Source of the DNA: Pseudomonadota bacterium
GTDB lineage: Bacteria > Myxococcota > Myxococcia > Myxococcales > Myxococcaceae
DNA length: 18,776 nucleotides
Direction: 5' to 3'
Assembly: GCA_023424585.1 (NCBI GenBank)
Contig: JAFADT010000386.1
Location: forward strand, 1 to 18,776
Below the pieces are notes generated by a model, which was not told the DNA's origin, ran no database searches, and worked only from the letters and a program-made list of their open reading frames with translations. A program made the position numbers and the translations under genes. Numbering within the stretch: position 1 is the first letter of the stretch; the number at the start of each line of letters is the position of its first letter. Positions 6,401 through 13,632 of the stretch are shown piece after piece.

Positions 6401-9400
6401 GAGCTGGACGAGCGGCCTGATGGCGACATGTCCGTGCGGTGGGAGTACGCGCTGGATGTCTTCGAACCCTGGATGATCCACCAGCTGGGCCAGCACCTCG
6501 TGACGCTGCTGCGCGAGGCCGCGCGGGACCCGGAGCGGCGGGTCGCGACGCTCCCGCTGCTTTCGGAGGGGGAGCACGCGCAGCTGCTCGCATGGGCCCA
6601 GGGGCCCGTGGAGGACGCGCCGCCCGCGGACTGTCTGCACCAGCCGTTCGAAGCGCAGGTGGCGCGCTCGCCGGACGCGCCGGCCCTCGTCTTCCAGGGA
6701 CGCGCCCTGAGCTACCGCGCGCTGAACGCGGACGCGAACCGCCTGGCCCATCACCTCATGGCCCAGGGCATCGGGCCGGGAGACTTCGTGGGCGTGTGCG
6801 TCGAGCGCTCCTTCGAGCTGCTCATCGCCCTGCTGGGGACGCTGAAGGCGGGCGCGGCCTACGTGCCGCTGGATCCGGCCTACCCCCGGGCGCGGCTGGA
6901 GTTCATGGCGCGGGACGCGAAGCTCCGGCTCATCCTCGCGCAGGACGCGACGCTCGGGCTCATGAGCGGCGTGGACGCCCCGGTGGTCGCGCTGGAGCAG
7001 GTGCGCGGCGGCTCGGAGGAGAATCCCCGGGTCCACGTCACCGGGGATGACCTCGCCTATGTCATCTACACGTCCGGCTCGACGGGGCAGCCCAAGGGCG
7101 TGTGCATCGGGCACCGGAGCGCGGTGCACCTGTCCCAGCGCGTGGTCTCGCGGTTCGGCTTCGCGCCGGGCCAGCGCGTGGCGCAGTGCGCGCGGTTCGG
7201 CTTCGACTTCTCCGTCGCGGAGATCTTCCCGACGCTCTCCTCCGGCGCCACGCTGTATCTGCTGGCGCAGGCGGACGTGGCCGCCGGTGAGGAGCTGGCG
7301 GACTTCCTGGAGTCCCAGCGCATCCACACCGCGATGTTCACGCCGTCGGCGCTGGGCTCCATGGCGTGGCGGGCGCTGCCGGACCTGAGGCTGCTCGCGA
7401 TTGGCGGCGAGGACCTCCCCGCGCGGCTCGTGGACGCGTGGGCTCCGGGGCGCCGGTTCATCCAGGTCTATGGACCCACCGAGGCCACGGTCTTCACGAC
7501 CGCCGCGGAGTGCGTGGCCGGCCAGGGCCCGTACCCCATCGGCACTCCGTTCGCAGGCTACGAGGTCTACCTGCTGGACGAGGCGCTGACGCCCGTCCCC
7601 GTGGGCGTGCGCGGCGCGCTCTACATCGGGGGCAAGGGGCTGGCGCACGGCTACCTGAACCGCCCGGAGCTCGACGCGGAGCGGTTCATCCCGCATCCCT
7701 TCAGCGCCGAGCCGGGAGCGCGCCTCTACCAGAGCGGCGACATCGCCAGCCACCGGCCGGACGGCGCCATCGACTTCCACGGACGCTCGGATCGCCAGCT
7801 CAAGCTGCGGGGCTTCCGCATCGAGCTGGGCGAAATCGAGGCCGCGCTGCGCAAGCACCCCGACGTCCGGGACGCCGTGGTGGAGCCCCGGCTGCTCGCG
7901 GGAGAGCGGCACCTCGTGGGCTACGTGATTCCGCGGGACGCCGCCGGGGCGGCGCGGCTCCTGACGCCCGCGTTCAAGGAAGCGCTGGGCGAGACGCTCC
8001 CGCCGTACATGGTGCCCCGGGAGCTGGTGCTGGTGGACGCGTTCCCCATGGGGCCCACGGGGAAGCTCGACCGCGACGCGCTGCCGATGCCTTCCAGCAG
8101 GCCTCCGGAGGCTCCTGCCTCCACGGAGCGCGAGCAGGCGCTGGAGCGCATCTGGTGCCGGATCCTCGGCGTGGAGCGCATCGGCAGGCAGGAGGGCTTC
8201 TTCGACGCGGGGGGGAACTCGCTGCTGCTCACGCGGGTCCAGTCCGCGCTGGACTCGGAGCTGGGCATCCACGTGAGCATGGCCACGCTGTTCCAGTTCC
8301 CGACGCTCGAGTCCCTGGCGCGGCACCTGGACGCGGACACCCGCGCGCCAGCCGTGACGCCGCAGCCCGCGCCCCAGCCCGCGCGCTCCTCGGAGCCCGC
8401 GCCCCGTCCCGTGCGCTCCTCGGAGCCCATCGCCATCATCGGCACGGCCGGGCGGTTCCCGGGGGCTCCCAGCGTCGAGGCCTTGTGGACGCTGCTGGTG
8501 GAGGGCCGTGAGGGCCTGTCGCGGTTCAGCCAGGAGGCGTTGCTCGACGCGGGCGAGGACCCCCAGCTCCTGGAGGATCCGTCGTATGTCCGTGCCTCGG
8601 GGCTGCTGGAGGACGTCGAGTCCTTCGACGCCCCCTTCTTCGGCTACAGCCCGCTGGACGCGCGGCTGATGGATCCGCAGCTGCGCGTGTTCCTGGAGTG
8701 CGCCTGGGAGGCGCTCGAAGCGGCGGGCTACGACCCGAAGCGGCTGCCCGGCAAGGCGGGGCTGTTCGCGGGCTCGGGAGTGCCGCGCTACTGGTTGGAC
8801 CAGGTGCTGCCGCGCTTCCGGTCCCTGTCCGTGGCCTCGGATGCGTACCGGTCCATCCTGGGCAACCCGTGGCAGTTCCTCGCCACGGCGACGGCGTATC
8901 ACCTGGGCCTGCGCGGGCCCGCGCTCACGGTGCAGACGGCCTGCTCCACGTCGCTGGTGGCCGTGCACCTGGCCTGTCAGAGCCTGCGGGCCGGCGAGTC
9001 CGACGTGGCCCTGGCGGGGGGCGTCTCCCTCTTCGCGGCCGGCCCGTCCGGCTATCTCCACGAGGCCGGCGGCATCACGTCCCCGGACGGGCACTGCCGT
9101 CCCTTCGACGCGAAGGGGCAGGGGACGGTGCCCTCCAGCGGCGTGGGCATCGTGGTGCTCAAGCGCCTGGAGGACGCGCTGCGGGATGGAGACTCCATCC
9201 ACGCCGTCATCCGGGGCTCGGCCATCAACAACGATGGAAACGCCAAGGTGGGCTTCACCGCGCCGGGCGTGGAGGGGCAGCGCGACGTCATCGTGCGCGC
9301 CCACGCCGACGCGGGCGTGGCGCCGAACGACATCACCTACGTTGAGGCGCACGGCACCGCGACGCCGCTGGGGGATCCGCTGGAGGTCCAGGCGCTGCGG

Positions 9401-12124
9401 CTCGCCTTTGGACCGCGTGAGGCCTCCGAGCCCGCCGTGGTCCTGGGGGCGCTCAAGAGCAACGTGGGGCACCTGGACTCGGCGGCCGGGGTGGCGGGGC
9501 TGATCAAGACGACGCTGGCGCTGGAGCACCGCTTCCTCCCTGGCACCGTCCACTTCGAGCAGCCCCACCCGGAGGCGGGCCTGGAGCGCTCGCCCTTCGT
9601 CGTGAGCCGGGAGGGACGGCCCTGGTCCGTGCCCGAAGGCTTCCCTCGCGTCGCGGGGGTCAGCGCGTTTGGCATTGGCGGGACGAACGCGCACGTCATC
9701 CTGGAGGAGGCGCAGCCCGCGCCCGCTGTCGCCGCGAGCCCGGCGGTGGAGGCGCTGGTGCTCTCGGCGCGCAGCGAGGCGGCCCTGGCCGCGGCCTCGC
9801 GGCGGCTCGCGGATCATCTGGAGCGGCACCCCGGGCAGTCCCTGGCGGATGTCGCGTACACGCTTCAGGAGGGACGGACGGCGTTCGGCCACCGGCGCGC
9901 CATCGCTTGCGAGACGCCGGTGGAGGCCATCGCGAAGCTGCGGCGGAGCCACTCCGCGCAGGCCGTGACAGCTCCTCCTCCCGAAGTGTGCTTCCTGCTT
10001 CCGGGGACGGGCACGCAGGAGGCGGGCATGGGCGCCGCGTGGTACCGGCGCGCGCCGGCGTATCGCGAAGCCTTCGATGCCTGCGCCGGACTCTTCGGCC
10101 CGGAGGTGGAGCGCGAGCTGCGCGCCGCGCTGCTCACCGACGCACGTGGGGCACGGGAGGAGGACGCGCTGCGGGCGCCCTCGCTGGGCATGGCCGCCAT
10201 CTTCACGACGGAGTACGCGCTGTCGCGGCTCCTGGGCGCATGGGGCGTCCACCCGACGAGCCTCCTGGGCCACAGCCTGGGCGAATACGCCGCGGCCTGC
10301 CTCTCCGGCGTCCTGTCCCTGGAGCAGGCGGTGGCGCTGGTCGCGCTGCGTGGCCGCCTCTGCGACGCCCTGCCCCCGTCCGGAATGCTGGCCGTGCCCC
10401 TGTCGGAGCGCGTGCTCACCCAGGAGCTGCCCGCCGCGCTCTCGCTGGCCGCGATCAACGGGCCCGACCAGTGCGTGGTGTCCGGGACGCTGGAGGCGTT
10501 GGAGGACTTCGCGGCGCGGCTGCGAGCGCGGGGCGTGAGGACGAAGCGGCTGCCGAGCGCGAGCGGGTTCCACTCCGCGCTCGTGGAGCCCGCGATGCAA
10601 CCGCTCACGGAGCTGGCCAGGTCGATGCGCCCGAAGACCCCGGCGATCCCCCTGAGCTCCAACGTCACGGGCACGTGGCTGACGGCGGACGATGCGCGCG
10701 ACCCTTCGTACTGGGCCCGCCACCTGCGGCAGACGGTCCGGTTCTCCTCGGGGTTGGAGCAGCAGTTGGAGGACCGCGAGCGGATCTTCGTGGAGGTGGG
10801 GCCGGGACGGACGCTCACCGCGCTGGCGCTGCTGAACCCCCGGGCGGGCCGGGAGCGGCTCGTGCTGCCCACGCTCGGCGTGCCCGAGGGACGGCGTCAC
10901 CCGCCGGAGGGCGATGAGCGGGCCCTGCTCCACGCCGTGGGGCAGCTCTGGTCCGCGGGCCTCCCCGTGGACTGGAGCGCGGTGCGAGGGACTGGACCCC
11001 GCAGGCGCGTCGTGCTGCCGACGTATCCCTTCGAGCGCAAGCGCCACACGCTGGCGGAGCAGGCGCCGCGGCCCCCGAAGCCCGAGGCCACGCCTGCGCC
11101 CCGGCCGCTCCACCAGGAAGAGGTGCGAGCCTCTATGGAGGCGCTCTGGAAGGAGCTGCTCGGCGTGGACACGCTGACGCCGGACAGCGACTTCTTCGAG
11201 CTGGGAGGCACGTCGCTCCTGGTCGTGCAGCTCAACCGCGAGCTCAAGTCGAGGCTGGCCGTCACCCTCTCGCTGCACGCGGTGCTGGAGCACCCGACGC
11301 TGGGCGAGTGGGTGCGCGCGGTCCAGGACGAGCTGGAGCGGACGGGGAGGCCGCTCCTCCAGGAGGCTCCGCTCCGGATGGAGCTCCAGGAGGGACAGCG
11401 CGGACGGGCTCGCCTCTACCTGGTGCAGCCCATCGGGGGCACCGTCTACACGTACCTGCCGCTGGCGAAGCAGCTGGGCGCGGACATCCCGGTCCATGCG
11501 TTCCGCGCGTTGGGGCTGGAGCCCGGCGAGGTGCCCTACCGCGACGTGCCGACGATGGCGCGCGCCTACGTGGAGGAACTGCTGGCCTTCCAGCCCCAGG
11601 GGCCCTTCTGGCTGGGCGGCCACTCCTCGGGCGGCGTCATCGCCTACGAGATGGCGGTCCACCTGCTGGAGCGGGGCCACGCCGTGGCGGGCGTCTTCCA
11701 GATCGACACGGTGACGGTGGACGACTCGCGCAGGCTGGGCATCCGCGACATGGGGGACGTGCTCCAGCTCATCGACGCGTTCCAGCAGATCTCCCCCCGC
11801 GCGGCGGAGGGGCTGCGGACGGCGATGGAGGTCGACACGCGGCTGCGCGACGTGATGCTCGCGACCAACCAGGCCATCGCCGCGTATGCGCCGGGGCGTC
11901 ACGCGGTGCCGCTCGTGTACCTCCGGGCCACGGCGCGCGACGCGGTGCTGGACTCGCACGCGGAGGGCTGGTGGCGGGCGCTGACGACCGCCTCGTTCCA
12001 GGCCCACGACGTGCCGGGCAACCACTTCACCGTCATGGAGGAGCCCCAGGTGGTGGAGGTGGCGCGCATCATCCGGGACGCGCTCATGGCGGGAAGGGAA
12101 GGCGACGAGCGCGGCGCGGGGTGA
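3446..12124 (+). CDS. Hybrid NRPS-PKS megasynthase, A-PCP-C-A-PCP-KS-AT-ACP-TE
   Basis: A 2892-residue complete assembly line. A1 loading domain (about 10-510): YTSGSTG from Tyr159, NSYGPTE, YRTGD, A10 Lys497. PCP1: GGDS, Ser550. C (about 600-1030): RHEALRTTF, HHLIVDA with His743 and Asp747, HFVNMLPLR, NPLFQ. A2 (about 1040-1555): YTSGSTG from Tyr1208, YGPTEATV, YQSGD, Lys1540. PCP2: GGNS, Ser1592. KS (about 1660-2085): Cys1833 in TACSTS, His1969 in EAHGTA, His2009 in KSNVGH, all intact. AT (about 2180-2470): Ser2277 in GHSLGE, and SGFH ending at His2376, which favours malonyl-CoA. ACP: GGTS, Ser2590. TE (about 2640-2885): Ser2727 in GHSSG, Asp2754, His2860. No KR, DH, ER, methyltransferase or epimerase is present. 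The product should be two amino acids plus one malonyl unit kept as beta-ketone. An in-frame TGA at 3437 fixes the start at or after 3446. No phosphopantetheinyl transferase or MbtH gene is in view. Confidence 0.97.
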   Translation: MNSISAHPRQDIATLFEAHARDTPEAVAVHFEGGVLRYDTLNRRANRLARRLQACGVGLDEPVGILADRTPETVVGLLGILKAGGAYLPLDPGQPPERLAAMMEDSGMRVLVGRREAVQGLRFRGHVVEPPAREEPPAALDAVNVRGGAGPDSLAYVLYTSGSTGRPKGVCIPHRGVARLVLDAGFMGFRREDRVLQAASYAFDASTLEVWGALLNGAALCLVSRETLLSPPLLAEKLRREAVSVAVLSTSLFHQLASAIPDAFGGLRVLMVGGDVLDPKWVARVMAHGKPQRLLNSYGPTECTTSATAYELREPPAPGASIPIGGPLANLQLHVLDEAGRALPVGEVGELYLGGEGLARGYLNRPLLTGERFLPDPFSDVPGARMYRTGDRVRRLADGDLEFLGRVDHQVKIRGARVELAEIESVLRTHPQVADAVVRVQEVAPGDKRLVAYVSRRGAAALEESALRAYLGSKLPDFMRPHAVRVLDRMPLNASGKVDLQQLPAPRFGSDAGETPRTPLEEEIARVWSEVLGTRHAGTQDRFMESGGDSLLAIRFIERLEQALSVRLPVRTLFDSPNIAELARWVEAARGARRSLVLPPIVPVDRTQPLPLSDPQRQLWLHEQTVPRSAVYNEPFTLYLPGDVRPDALERAFRSLIARHEALRTTFGATPEGPFQRVHPDMPFQLRRVDLRAVPEVLRNAKALQLATQDAREPFDLEHGPLLRATWMRLSAAESRLALVMHHLIVDAFTMATFLQELHRFSLAEEPALPPVPLQYGDAAVWQQGPAYRQTIAPHLDWWKQTLAGAPHLELPTQHSRPPVPTVRGAKHVVRIPADLVESVKALGRGEDATLFMTVLAAFVALLHRYSGAEDLVVGSAFSGRSSGESRTIAGHFVNMLPLRLRFTEGLTVRGLVARVRQVCLEALEHQEAPLLRIVEAVSPARIPGANPLFQVTCTLEPRIEVPGSGWRVEPHEVDTGTSKLDLSIELDERPDGDMSVRWEYALDVFEPWMIHQLGQHLVTLLREAARDPERRVATLPLLSEGEHAQLLAWAQGPVEDAPPADCLHQPFEAQVARSPDAPALVFQGRALSYRALNADANRLAHHLMAQGIGPGDFVGVCVERSFELLIALLGTLKAGAAYVPLDPAYPRARLEFMARDAKLRLILAQDATLGLMSGVDAPVVALEQVRGGSEENPRVHVTGDDLAYVIYTSGSTGQPKGVCIGHRSAVHLSQRVVSRFGFAPGQRVAQCARFGFDFSVAEIFPTLSSGATLYLLAQADVAAGEELADFLESQRIHTAMFTPSALGSMAWRALPDLRLLAIGGEDLPARLVDAWAPGRRFIQVYGPTEATVFTTAAECVAGQGPYPIGTPFAGYEVYLLDEALTPVPVGVRGALYIGGKGLAHGYLNRPELDAERFIPHPFSAEPGARLYQSGDIASHRPDGAIDFHGRSDRQLKLRGFRIELGEIEAALRKHPDVRDAVVEPRLLAGERHLVGYVIPRDAAGAARLLTPAFKEALGETLPPYMVPRELVLVDAFPMGPTGKLDRDALPMPSSRPPEAPASTEREQALERIWCRILGVERIGRQEGFFDAGGNSLLLTRVQSALDSELGIHVSMATLFQFPTLESLARHLDADTRAPAVTPQPAPQPARSSEPAPRPVRSSEPIAIIGTAGRFPGAPSVEALWTLLVEGREGLSRFSQEALLDAGEDPQLLEDPSYVRASGLLEDVESFDAPFFGYSPLDARLMDPQLRVFLECAWEALEAAGYDPKRLPGKAGLFAGSGVPRYWLDQVLPRFRSLSVASDAYRSILGNPWQFLATATAYHLGLRGPALTVQTACSTSLVAVHLACQSLRAGESDVALAGGVSLFAAGPSGYLHEAGGITSPDGHCRPFDAKGQGTVPSSGVGIVVLKRLEDALRDGDSIHAVIRGSAINNDGNAKVGFTAPGVEGQRDVIVRAHADAGVAPNDITYVEAHGTATPLGDPLEVQALRLAFGPREASEPAVVLGALKSNVGHLDSAAGVAGLIKTTLALEHRFLPGTVHFEQPHPEAGLERSPFVVSREGRPWSVPEGFPRVAGVSAFGIGGTNAHVILEEAQPAPAVAASPAVEALVLSARSEAALAAASRRLADHLERHPGQSLADVAYTLQEGRTAFGHRRAIACETPVEAIAKLRRSHSAQAVTAPPPEVCFLLPGTGTQEAGMGAAWYRRAPAYREAFDACAGLFGPEVERELRAALLTDARGAREEDALRAPSLGMAAIFTTEYALSRLLGAWGVHPTSLLGHSLGEYAAACLSGVLSLEQAVALVALRGRLCDALPPSGMLAVPLSERVLTQELPAALSLAAINGPDQCVVSGTLEALEDFAARLRARGVRTKRLPSASGFHSALVEPAMQPLTELARSMRPKTPAIPLSSNVTGTWLTADDARDPSYWARHLRQTVRFSSGLEQQLEDRERIFVEVGPGRTLTALALLNPRAGRERLVLPTLGVPEGRRHPPEGDERALLHAVGQLWSAGLPVDWSAVRGTGPRRRVVLPTYPFERKRHTLAEQAPRPPKPEATPAPRPLHQEEVRASMEALWKELLGVDTLTPDSDFFELGGTSLLVVQLNRELKSRLAVTLSLHAVLEHPTLGEWVRAVQDELERTGRPLLQEAPLRMELQEGQRGRARLYLVQPIGGTVYTYLPLAKQLGADIPVHAFRALGLEPGEVPYRDVPTMARAYVEELLAFQPQGPFWLGGHSSGGVIAYEMAVHLLERGHAVAGVFQIDTVTVDDSRRLGIRDMGDVLQLIDAFQQISPRAAEGLRTAMEVDTRLRDVMLATNQAIAAYAPGRHAVPLVYLRATARDAVLDSHAEGWWRALTTASFQAHDVPGNHFTVMEEPQVVEVARIIRDALMAGREGDERGAG
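8366..8425 (+). repeat. 30-bp tandem duplication in the PCP2-KS linker
   Basis: Two adjacent 30-bp units (8366-8395 and 8396-8425) differ at 3 of 30 positions and encode PAPQPARSSE followed by PAPRPVRSSE. They lie exactly at the NRPS-to-PKS junction, just before the first KS motif (EPIAIIG). The Pro/Ala/Ser-rich sequence is a flexible interdomain linker lengthened by a recent duplication that stayed in frame. Confidence 0.8.
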
Positions 12125-12140
12125 GCCGCCGCTCACCCCG
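12117..12140. terminator. Perfect 10-bp palindromic hairpin holding both convergent stop codons
   Basis: CGGGGTGAGC (12117-12126) pairs perfectly with GCTCACCCCG (12131-12140) around the loop CGCC. The TGA of the megasynthase gene (12122-12124) is in the left arm and the TGA of the opposite small gene (12135-12133 on the minus strand) is in the right arm, so the same symmetric sequence serves both genes. It is a likely bidirectional terminator without a T run. Confidence 0.65.
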
Positions 12141-12366
12141 GAGGCAGGGGGGAGCGCCGCGGCGTGCCCAGCAGCTCCAGCGTGCGCAGCGCCACGTCCG
12201 CCAGCGTGGACGAACACGGCATGCAGCCTCCGCCACAGCAGGGAGGCCAGTCTCCTTCCGGGTCCCGCAGCAGCGGATACACGCAGGCCCGCAGGGACTG
12301 CGGCAGTCCCGCGTCGTCACACGCCTCACGCAGCGCTGCCTGCACGGTGGCATCCTTCACGTCCAT
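12133..12366 (-). CDS. Small Cys-rich protein with a CCGxGCxPC (oxidoreductase-like, OXLD1-type) motif
   Basis: A 77-residue protein with an alpha-helical N-terminal half and six cysteines: Cys16, Cys28, Cys43, Cys44, Cys48 and Cys51. The last four form WPPCCGGGCMPC, which resembles the CCGxGCxxC motif of the oxidoreductase-like domain found in small bacterial proteins and in eukaryotic OXLD1. That motif is thought to bind metal or take part in redox chemistry. The Tyr/Asp residues that usually follow are replaced here by SSTLADVAL, so the match is partial. A GTG at 12375 is possible, but the ATG at 12366 has better spacing to AGGA (12377-12380). It is convergent with the megasynthase (8 bases between stops) and divergent from the phosphodiesterase. 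I infer no specific role in biosynthesis. Confidence 0.65.
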   Translation of the reverse strand: MDVKDATVQAALREACDDAGLPQSLRACVYPLLRDPEGDWPPCCGGGCMPCSSTLADVALRTLELLGTPRRSPLPPG

Positions 12367-12407
12367 CGCCTCCACTTCCTAACCGACCCCCGGAGCGAAG
12401 GCAGCCC

Positions 12408-13541
12408 ATGCGCACGGCATCGTCCCCCCGCCGCCTCCTCGCGACGCTCCTGGCGGTGCTCACCTGCGGGTGCACGCGGGCCCGCCGCGCCACGCCACCG
12501 GACGACCCCACGGTGCGCCTCATGGACGCCCTGCGGGCGCACGCACGGACGCACGCTCCCGTGTGCTCGCCGGAGGTGGCGCTGCTCCAGCCCGGAGGCG
12601 GCATCGACCTGGAGCGCCTCCGCGCCGCCGGCCACCCGGTCATCGCCTGGACCGTGAACGACCTGCCCACGATGCAGGCCCTGCTCCAGCGCGGCGTGGA
12701 CGGCATCATCAGCGACCGGCCGGACCTCCTCGCGCGGGCGGTGCGCGACTTCGACGCCAACGGCGACGGCACCCCCGGCGACCTGCTGGACGCGGACGGC
12801 CTCATCGACCCGGAGCGCTTCGAGGCGCAGGGCCACCGGGGCGCGCGCGGCCTGCGGCCGGAGAACACGCTGCCCGCCTTCGAGGCCGCGCTCGAACACC
12901 GGATGACCACGCTGGAGCTGGACACCGTCCTCACCGCCGACGGCGTCCCCGTGCTCTCCCACGACCCGGCCCTGTCCCCGGCGAAGTGCCGCCACGCGGA
13001 CGGAAGCCCGCTGCCCGCCCCCGTCCCCATCGCGACGCTCACCGTCGCGAAGCTCCAGGCCGGCTTCATCTGCGACCGGCTCCTCGCGGACCGCCCGGAA
13101 CAGACGAACGACCGCGCCCGCTCGCCCGAAGCCGTCGCCTTCGCCGCCCGCGCCGGGCTGCCGGACCCCTACACCGTCCCCACCCTGCGGCAGGTGTTCG
13201 CCTTCGCCGCGGACCAGGCGGACGCCGCCCATGCCGCCCGCGACCCGCTCCGCGCCCGGAATGCCCGCCGTGTCCGCTTCAATGTGGAACTCAAACAGGC
13301 GTCCGTGAAGACAGACATCGCCCCGGCGCATGGCGACGCGGTGGCCCGGGACGTCCAGGCGGCAGGGCTCGCCGGGAGGGTGGACGTGCAGTCCTTCGAC
13401 CCGCGCGCCGTGCGCTCGGTGCTGAAGCGCCACCCGGAGCTGCGCGCCGTCCTCCTCCTGGAGGCCCTCCCCAACGACGCGGAAGTCCAGGGAGCCGAGG
13501 AGCCAGCGGTCCACCTCCCGCTCGGGAAATCAAGGATTTAG
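12408..13541 (+). CDS. Glycerophosphodiester phosphodiesterase family protein with swapped domain halves
   Basis: A 377-residue probable exported enzyme that would hydrolyse glycerophosphodiesters to glycerol-3-phosphate and an alcohol. The N-terminus is basic then hydrophobic with Cys22 and Cys24, so it is a signal peptide and perhaps a lipoprotein signal. The catalytic GDPD start is at GHRGARG (His143, Arg144) with RPENTLPAFE, LELD (Glu170, Asp172), LSHDP (His185), VELK (Glu294, Lys296) and VQSFDPRA. The motif that normally ends a GDPD barrel, AWTVND followed by GVDGIISDRPD, comes first here, at residues 80-104. Nothing like it follows VQSFD, and the protein ends about 45 residues later with an unrelated-looking tail. 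It is either a circular permutant or a tandem-domain protein trimmed at both ends. GAAGG (12397-12401) supports the start. It is upstream of and co-directional with marR, with an apparent separate promoter between. Confidence 0.85.
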   Translation: MRTASSPRRLLATLLAVLTCGCTRARRATPPDDPTVRLMDALRAHARTHAPVCSPEVALLQPGGGIDLERLRAAGHPVIAWTVNDLPTMQALLQRGVDGIISDRPDLLARAVRDFDANGDGTPGDLLDADGLIDPERFEAQGHRGARGLRPENTLPAFEAALEHRMTTLELDTVLTADGVPVLSHDPALSPAKCRHADGSPLPAPVPIATLTVAKLQAGFICDRLLADRPEQTNDRARSPEAVAFAARAGLPDPYTVPTLRQVFAFAADQADAAHAARDPLRARNARRVRFNVELKQASVKTDIAPAHGDAVARDVQAAGLAGRVDVQSFDPRAVRSVLKRHPELRAVLLLEALPNDAEVQGAEEPAVHLPLGKSRI

Positions 13542-13632
13542 TCAGGCGACGAAATCATTCTTGCGCAAAATCGTTAGGGGCCTTACTAGACGCCCCGTCT
13601 TGGTTCCCCTGCGCCCCAAAAACGCCACGCCG
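13539..13632 (+). promoter_or_regulatory. Promoter and probable operator of the marR-emrAB operon
   Basis: This is an unusually AT-rich patch. TAGTCAGGC (13539-13547) and GCCTTACTA (13580-13588) form a 9-bp inverted repeat with one mismatch, centred almost on the 8-bp palindrome TTGCGCAA (13561-13568). TTGCGC (13561-13566) and TACTAG (13584-13589) are 17 bases apart and could be -35 and -10 boxes, giving a leader of about 35 bases to the ATG at 13633. Repeats overlapping the promoter fit MarR autoregulation. The left arm overlaps the stop codon of the upstream gene. Confidence 0.5.

Noticed and set aside
4115..12217. An open minus-strand frame of 2700 codons antisense to the megasynthase
   Set aside because: It has no domain motifs, is very rich in Arg/His/Gln/Gly/Ala, and is the expected antisense shadow of strongly GC3-biased codons. 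The plus strand has full NRPS-PKS motifs.
13561..13632. TTG at 13561 as the marR start
   Set aside because: The TTG coincides with a promoter-like -35 box and palindrome, and the extra 24 residues (basic, Pro-rich) do not belong to the MarR fold.
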